From the NCBI RefSeq assembly GCF_004799645.1, contig NZ_CP031305.1, positions 992,001 to 1,056,000 on the forward strand: DNA of 64,000 bases, given 5' to 3'. Positions 60,424 to 64,000 of the stretch are shown here, in pieces. Origin of the DNA: Natronorubrum bangense. GTDB lineage: Archaea; Halobacteriota; Halobacteria; Halobacteriales; Natrialbaceae. How positions within the stretch are numbered: the first letter of the stretch is position 1; every line of letters begins with the position of its first letter. The notes under the pieces were generated by a model. It had not been told where the DNA came from. It did no database searches and saw only the letters and a program-made list of their open reading frames with translations. The position numbers and the translations under genes are program-made.

Positions 60424-60987
60424 TCACTCGAGTCGGATCGCCATCTCCTGTTCGAAGCTTTCGGTGCCGGTCGACTCGAAGCCGACACGTTCGTAGAGGG
60501 CGATCGCCGGATTGTTCCAGCGCTCGACGGTCAACCACACCCGTTCGATGCCGCTGTCGCTCGCGTGCCCGAGCAGATGCTCGAGGAGTTTCGTCCCGAT
60601 CCCGGCCCGCTGGTAGTCCTGTAAGACGAAGATCGCGAGTTCCCACTCGATGTCGCCTTTGTCGGCGATCGATTCCGGATCATCAGTGTCGGGGACAAGC
60701 GTTGCGTGTGCGACGACGTCCTCACCGTGGCGGGCAACGACGTTGACGCTCTCGTCGGCGATCGTCTCGAGCCAGTTGCGGATACGGGATTCGCCCGTCG
60801 GTGGAATCCCCTGTGCCCGGTCGGTGGGATCAAACTGGTCGTACATCTCGACGACGTCTTCGAGTACCTCCCCGAAGTCGGCCTCGGCACTGATCTCGAT
60901 GGGGCGTCCCTCCCGGTCCTCGAGAACCGTGGTCGGCGAGGGGAACGGTCCGGCCGGCTCGTCGGGGTACGGTCGCGTTCCAGCCAT
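60424..60987 (-). CDS. GNAT-family acetyltransferase
   Basis: A 187-residue acetyltransferase. The acetyl-CoA pocket is VLQDYQRAGIGTKLLEHLLGHA (Q/R-x2-G-x-G/A type), followed by VERWNNPAIALYERVGFE, the usual end of the fold. WELAIFV is the central strand. The target may be a small molecule or a protein amino group and cannot be told. It starts 2 nt after the stop of the UspA-type gene at 60990, so the two form an operon, perhaps with a role in protein acetylation under stress. Confidence 0.9.
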   Translation of the reverse strand: MAGTRPYPDEPAGPFPSPTTVLEDREGRPIEISAEADFGEVLEDVVEMYDQFDPTDRAQGIPPTGESRIRNWLETIADESVNVVARHGEDVVAHATLVPDTDDPESIADKGDIEWELAIFVLQDYQRAGIGTKLLEHLLGHASDSGIERVWLTVERWNNPAIALYERVGFESTGTESFEQEMAIRLE

Positions 60988-60989
60988 TG

Positions 60990-61364
60990 TTATCGCACCA
61001 GTTTGACCGTCGTCGGTGCGTTCAACAGGACGAACTCGGTGATGGGGCCGAGCTGAATCTTCCCCATCGGGCTCAGAGTTCCGCCGCCGATCACGAGCTG
61101 ATCGTACTCTCCCTGTTCGGCATAATCGACCAGGGAACTGCCCGGATCGCCCTCGAGGATGACGATCTCTGCGTCGATGTTCGCTTCGGTGAGGAGTTTT
61201 TCGGCTTGCATCTTCATCTCCTCCTGTGAGCGTTTCGCCTCGGGTTTGTCGACGATGGCGACGGTGAGATCGTCGCCCATCTCGCGAGTCCGATCGATCG
61301 TCCGCCGAAGCGTTTTGATCGATTCGTCGCTTCCAACGAGACCCACTAGGACGTTCATACCCAT
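60990..61364 (-). CDS. Universal stress protein A family (second copy)
   Basis: A 124-residue UspA-fold protein starting MGMNVLVGLVGSDESIKTLRRTIDRTREMG. The C-terminal part DQLVIGGGTLSPMGKIQLGPITEFVLLNAPTTVKLVR retains a glycine-rich loop, unlike the copy at 59949, so ATP binding is more plausible here. A second ATG at 61358 is possible. It is the first gene of a two-gene operon with the GNAT acetyltransferase. Confidence 0.88.
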   Translation of the reverse strand: MGMNVLVGLVGSDESIKTLRRTIDRTREMGDDLTVAIVDKPEAKRSQEEMKMQAEKLLTEANIDAEIVILEGDPGSSLVDYAEQGEYDQLVIGGGTLSPMGKIQLGPITEFVLLNAPTTVKLVR

Positions 61365-61540
61365 GCGTGTGCACCGGTGGACGAAAACCGTTGTGCCGCA
61401 ACCCCTCTGAAATCTCCTCAAGCCGGCATCCGGCCAGCGCTTTCGATAACCGTGATGAATACTCGCGTGTGAGTGCGGGTCACTTGCAGGCGTTGCGTAT
61501 GACGACGATGTTAAGACCGTGTGGTGAATACGTTGACGGA

Positions 61541-62977
61541 ATGAGTGACGCGGCGCTCGATGTCGTGGAGTTTCTGCTCACGACGAGCGTGTATTCGGAC
61601 GATCGGACACTGGATGAGAACGATCTCCCACCGTCGTTCCGTCGGGTATATTGGACCGGCGGCGTCGATAACGACAGCGACGATGGGGACGGTCGCAAAC
61701 ACGCCGGCATCAGTCGGCCGCTCTCAGCCACGAACAGTACTGCCCGTGAGGCGACGGGTGTCAACCAACCCTGGGAGGCCGTCTCGGAGCTGATGTTTAC
61801 CGATCGCGACGAGTTCTCGGGGACTATTACCCTCGTCCAGGAAGCAATGGCCGAACAGTGGTTCGCTGAACGCGTCGACGACGATCGACTGCGTGAGAAC
61901 CCGACCCTGGCCAAACACTTCACGACCCACGAGGAGTTCGTCGACATGTTCGACGTTACCCACGAGGAAGCTCGAGAGCAAAACCGCCCGATTCAGGCCG
62001 ATCGGGTCTGGATCGACGGGCTGCTCGAGGAGTACTTCGACGAAGAAGACGACGAGGAGATGCTCGATCTCGTCGAGGTCCGCGCGCCGGAAGAGGTCGA
62101 CATGTCCTTGGACGAGCTCGTCCTCACGGACGATCAGGAAAACGAACTCGACAAGATCGCCAAAGCGATCGAACACCGCGACTACCTCGCGAATATTGGC
62201 TTGCGCGAGATCGGGAAACTGCTGTTCGTCGGCCCACCGGGGACCGGCAAGACGTCGACGGCACAGGCACTCGCCCAAGACATGGATCTGCCGTTTGTCG
62301 AAGTCAAGCTCTCGATGATCACGAGCCAGTATCTCGGTGAGACGGCGAAAAACGTCGACAAAACGTTCGAGGTCGCCAAACGGCTCTCGCCGTGTATTCT
62401 CTTTATCGACGAGTTCGACTTCGTCGCCAAAACCCGTCGCAGCGACGAACACGCCGCGCTCAAACGCGCCGTCAACACCCTGCTCAAGAGCATCGACAAC
62501 ATCTCGCTGATCGATGACGACGTCTTGCTCATCGGCGCGACGAACCACCCGGACCAGCTCGACGACGCCGCCTGGCGGCGCTTCGACGAGATTATCAACT
62601 TCCCCAAGCCCGATCACGGTATGCGGGCAGATATTCTCGGCGTCATCACGCGGACGATGGACATCGAAGAGTTCGATCCGCAGCTTATCGCCGAGGTTAC
62701 CCAGGGACTAACTGGTAGTGACCTCCGGATGGTCCTCCGAGAAGCCGTCCTCGAGGCCCTGACCGAGGACCGGATGACGCTGACCCAGCAGGATCTGTTG
62801 AACGCCGTCGAAGAGTTCGAAGAGCGAGACACGCTGAAAAACATGGATATGATGGGTGGCGACCACGATGCCCTCGTCGCGGGCGGCGACCTCGGCAGCG
62901 ATGGCAGTGGTCATTCACACGACCACGATCACGATCACGACCACGACCACGACCACGATCACGATCATAGCCACTGA
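61541..62977 (+). CDS. AAA+ ATPase with N-terminal helical domain and His-Asp repeat tail
   Basis: A 478-residue ATPase. Residues 1-190 are an acidic N-terminal part unlike FtsH or Cdc48. The AAA core has Walker A GPPGTGKT at 231-238, the pore-loop-like SQYLGETAKNVDKTFE, Walker B ILFIDEFD, and LIGATNHPDQLDDAAWRRFDE with sensor 1 and an arginine finger. The C-terminus is HSH(DH)8SH, a potential metal-binding tail. The ATG at 61541 was chosen because GTTAAGACC is centred 27 nt upstream; an earlier in-frame ATG at 61499 would put the promoter inside the gene. The substrate is unknown. Confidence 0.9.
   Translation: MSDAALDVVEFLLTTSVYSDDRTLDENDLPPSFRRVYWTGGVDNDSDDGDGRKHAGISRPLSATNSTAREATGVNQPWEAVSELMFTDRDEFSGTITLVQEAMAEQWFAERVDDDRLRENPTLAKHFTTHEEFVDMFDVTHEEAREQNRPIQADRVWIDGLLEEYFDEEDDEEMLDLVEVRAPEEVDMSLDELVLTDDQENELDKIAKAIEHRDYLANIGLREIGKLLFVGPPGTGKTSTAQALAQDMDLPFVEVKLSMITSQYLGETAKNVDKTFEVAKRLSPCILFIDEFDFVAKTRRSDEHAALKRAVNTLLKSIDNISLIDDDVLLIGATNHPDQLDDAAWRRFDEIINFPKPDHGMRADILGVITRTMDIEEFDPQLIAEVTQGLTGSDLRMVLREAVLEALTEDRMTLTQQDLLNAVEEFEERDTLKNMDMMGGDHDALVAGGDLGSDGSGHSHDHDHDHDHDHDHDHDHSH
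62912..62974 (+). repeat. Codon repeat encoding a His-Asp tail
   Basis: About twenty codons alternate CAY and GAY, giving HSHDHDH...HSH at the end of the AAA+ protein. It is a coding microsatellite prone to length change. Confidence 0.8.
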
Positions 62978-63016
62978 ACTGTCTGCTGTCCCGGTGGCCT
63001 CGCACGCGTCGCGGGT

Positions 63017-63040
63017 ACACCGGCACTGACGGACCGGTGT
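63017..63040 (+). terminator. Possible stem-loop terminator after the AAA+ gene
   Basis: ACACCGG (63017-63023) pairs with CCGGTGT (63034-63040) across a 10-nt loop. No T-run follows, so termination is uncertain. Confidence 0.35.
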
Positions 63041-63106
63041 CCGTATACGGCGTCAACGTGGGTTCACGGGCGAAACGCCCAACTGTCAGCCCGGTGTCGT
63101 CGTCGT

Positions 63107-63889
63107 ATGCACGATTTCCATACGCATACGAACTACTCCGACGGGGGGTTTCTCGAGGGCATGGTGCAGGCCGCCGATGCAGCCGGACTCGAGGGGATTG
63201 GGCTGACTGACCACTGTACGATCTCGGCTCGCGGCGGGCCGGCGGCCGTCCGCAGCGTCTATGGCTTTAATCTGGATCTGACCTACGAGCGACGGCGACA
63301 GGCGATCGAAGCCCTCCGTGATCGGACGACCGTCTCACTCGAGATCTACGATGGGGTCGAGATGGATTACGACCCCCGGGACGAGCGCGCGATTCGTGAG
63401 TTTCTCGACGATGCAGAGTTCGAGTACACGATCGGGAGCGTCCACGTCATCAACGGACAGAACGTGCAGGTGTCGAGCAATTTCACGGCATCGAGCGAGA
63501 CGACGCGTGATGCGATCGTCGACGACTATTTCGAAGCGCTCGTCTCGTTGATCGAGTCGGAGTTGTTCGACGTCGCGGCCCATCTCGACCTGATCGAACG
63601 GACCCCACCGTTACGAGGCCGTGCCACAACAGCTCACTACGAGCGCGTCGCCCGAGCACTGGCCAACTCGCGGACGGTTCCCGAGATCAACGTCGGACGT
63701 GCGACCGCCGACGCAGCGATCGTCCACCCGAGCGATTCGTTTCTCGAACTGCTCCGGGAGTATGACGTCGCCGTCACCGTCGGCTCAGACTCTCATCGCC
63801 CAGCCGAGATCGGCGACCGAGCCGCGTTTCTCGAGACATATCTCGAGTCACGGGCACTCGAACCGGTCAAACCACCCGGGCTCGAGTGA
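63107..63889 (+). CDS. PHP-domain metal-dependent phosphoesterase
   Basis: A 260-residue PHP protein. HTHTNYSDGG at 5-14 gives the first metal ligands, followed by GLTDHC, VEMDYDP, IGSVHVING, DVAAHLD and GSDSHRPAEIGD: the full set of PHP metal-binding motifs in order. Alone, the domain is found in histidinol phosphatases and in nucleotide or oligoribonucleotide phosphoesterases. Size and motif order resemble HisK-type histidinol-phosphatase, so a role in histidine biosynthesis is possible but no his gene is near. The ATG at 63107 directly precedes the first motif. Confidence 0.88.
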   Translation: MHDFHTHTNYSDGGFLEGMVQAADAAGLEGIGLTDHCTISARGGPAAVRSVYGFNLDLTYERRRQAIEALRDRTTVSLEIYDGVEMDYDPRDERAIREFLDDAEFEYTIGSVHVINGQNVQVSSNFTASSETTRDAIVDDYFEALVSLIESELFDVAAHLDLIERTPPLRGRATTAHYERVARALANSRTVPEINVGRATADAAIVHPSDSFLELLREYDVAVTVGSDSHRPAEIGDRAAFLETYLESRALEPVKPPGLE

Positions 63890-63967
63890 GGTCTGAGACA
63901 GCCTGCTGTACCGAGATCACGGCGTCGCCGACAGCGCCAGAAGCCAGGCGCGTCGAAGAGGCGCCGG

Positions 63968-63975
63968 TATTTAAG
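63968..63975 (+). promoter_or_regulatory. TATA box of a gene beyond the window
   Basis: TATTTAAG lies 25-32 nt before the window end and could drive a leaderless gene starting at about 64000. The rest of 63890-64000 holds no gene I can see. Confidence 0.4.
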
Positions 63976-64000
63976 CCACCCCAGTCGTAACTACGACATA

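Noticed and set aside
62912..62974. Short tandem repeat considered as a CRISPR or tandem-repeat locus
   Set aside because: It is in frame and encodes the His-Asp tail of the AAA+ protein; no spacers are present.

Overview
The window is a stretch of haloarchaeal chromosome (class Halobacteria, most like the Natrialbales: Natrinema, Haloterrigena and relatives). The evidence is high G+C, very acidic proteins (Asp/Glu-rich, Lys-poor), constant use of the hexamer CTCGAG, archaeal informational genes (Rpo7, Spt4, aIF2-gamma, S19e, PDCD5, class I LysRS), archaeal enzymes (F420-dependent NADP reductase, GTP-dependent dephospho-CoA kinase, geranylgeranyl reductase), Tat-type lipoproteins, and many TATA boxes centred 26-28 nt before a start codon, as expected for leaderless mRNAs. 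I saw no rRNA, tRNA, CRISPR array or intact insertion sequence.

Layout. 0-8.5 kb: 5' part of an SppA-like protease, a Tat-exported protein, a HAD hydrolase, a response regulator, a FAD/Rieske oxidoreductase, a glycerophosphodiester phosphodiesterase, an F420 reductase, and a BtuF-like protein followed by a JAMM desampylase. 8.5-16.5 kb: sulfatase, E2-like acyltransferase, hisS, an rps19e/PDCD5/PP-loop operon, thiL, an S2P protease and a small DUF7123 protein. 16.7-25.6 kb: MobB-MoaE fusion, CapA-like protein, pyrH-lysS, a second S2P protease with PDZ region, PitA-type heme protein, and small membrane and lipoprotein genes. 25.6-38 kb: haloarchaeal families (DUF5611, DUF7093, DUF6432), YgfZ/GcvT protein, DUF389 membrane protein, berberine-bridge-type oxidase, MATE exporter, geranylgeranyl reductase, SLC13/RCK transporter and photolyase. 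38-41 kb: an informational operon eif2g-PIN-rpo7-spt4-dephospho-CoA kinase. 41-43 kb: cupredoxin-like lipoprotein, DUF7511, DUF7260.

43-60 kb is the most coherent region, a phosphorus island. It holds a polyphosphate kinase fused to a PPP-type phosphatase domain, the operon pstS-pstC-pstA-pstB-phoU-(AbrB-PhoU), a divergent second AbrB-PhoU regulator, a phosphonate importer phnD-phnE-phnC whose PhnE is a tandem duplication, a histidine-phosphatase protein and a PhnP-like metallo-hydrolase. A likely logic is uptake of phosphate or phosphonate, control by PhoU/AbrB proteins, and storage or turnover through polyphosphate. AT-rich inverted repeats sit in several promoters here.

60-64 kb: two universal stress proteins, a GNAT acetyltransferase, an AAA+ ATPase with a His-Asp repeat tail, and a PHP-domain phosphoesterase.
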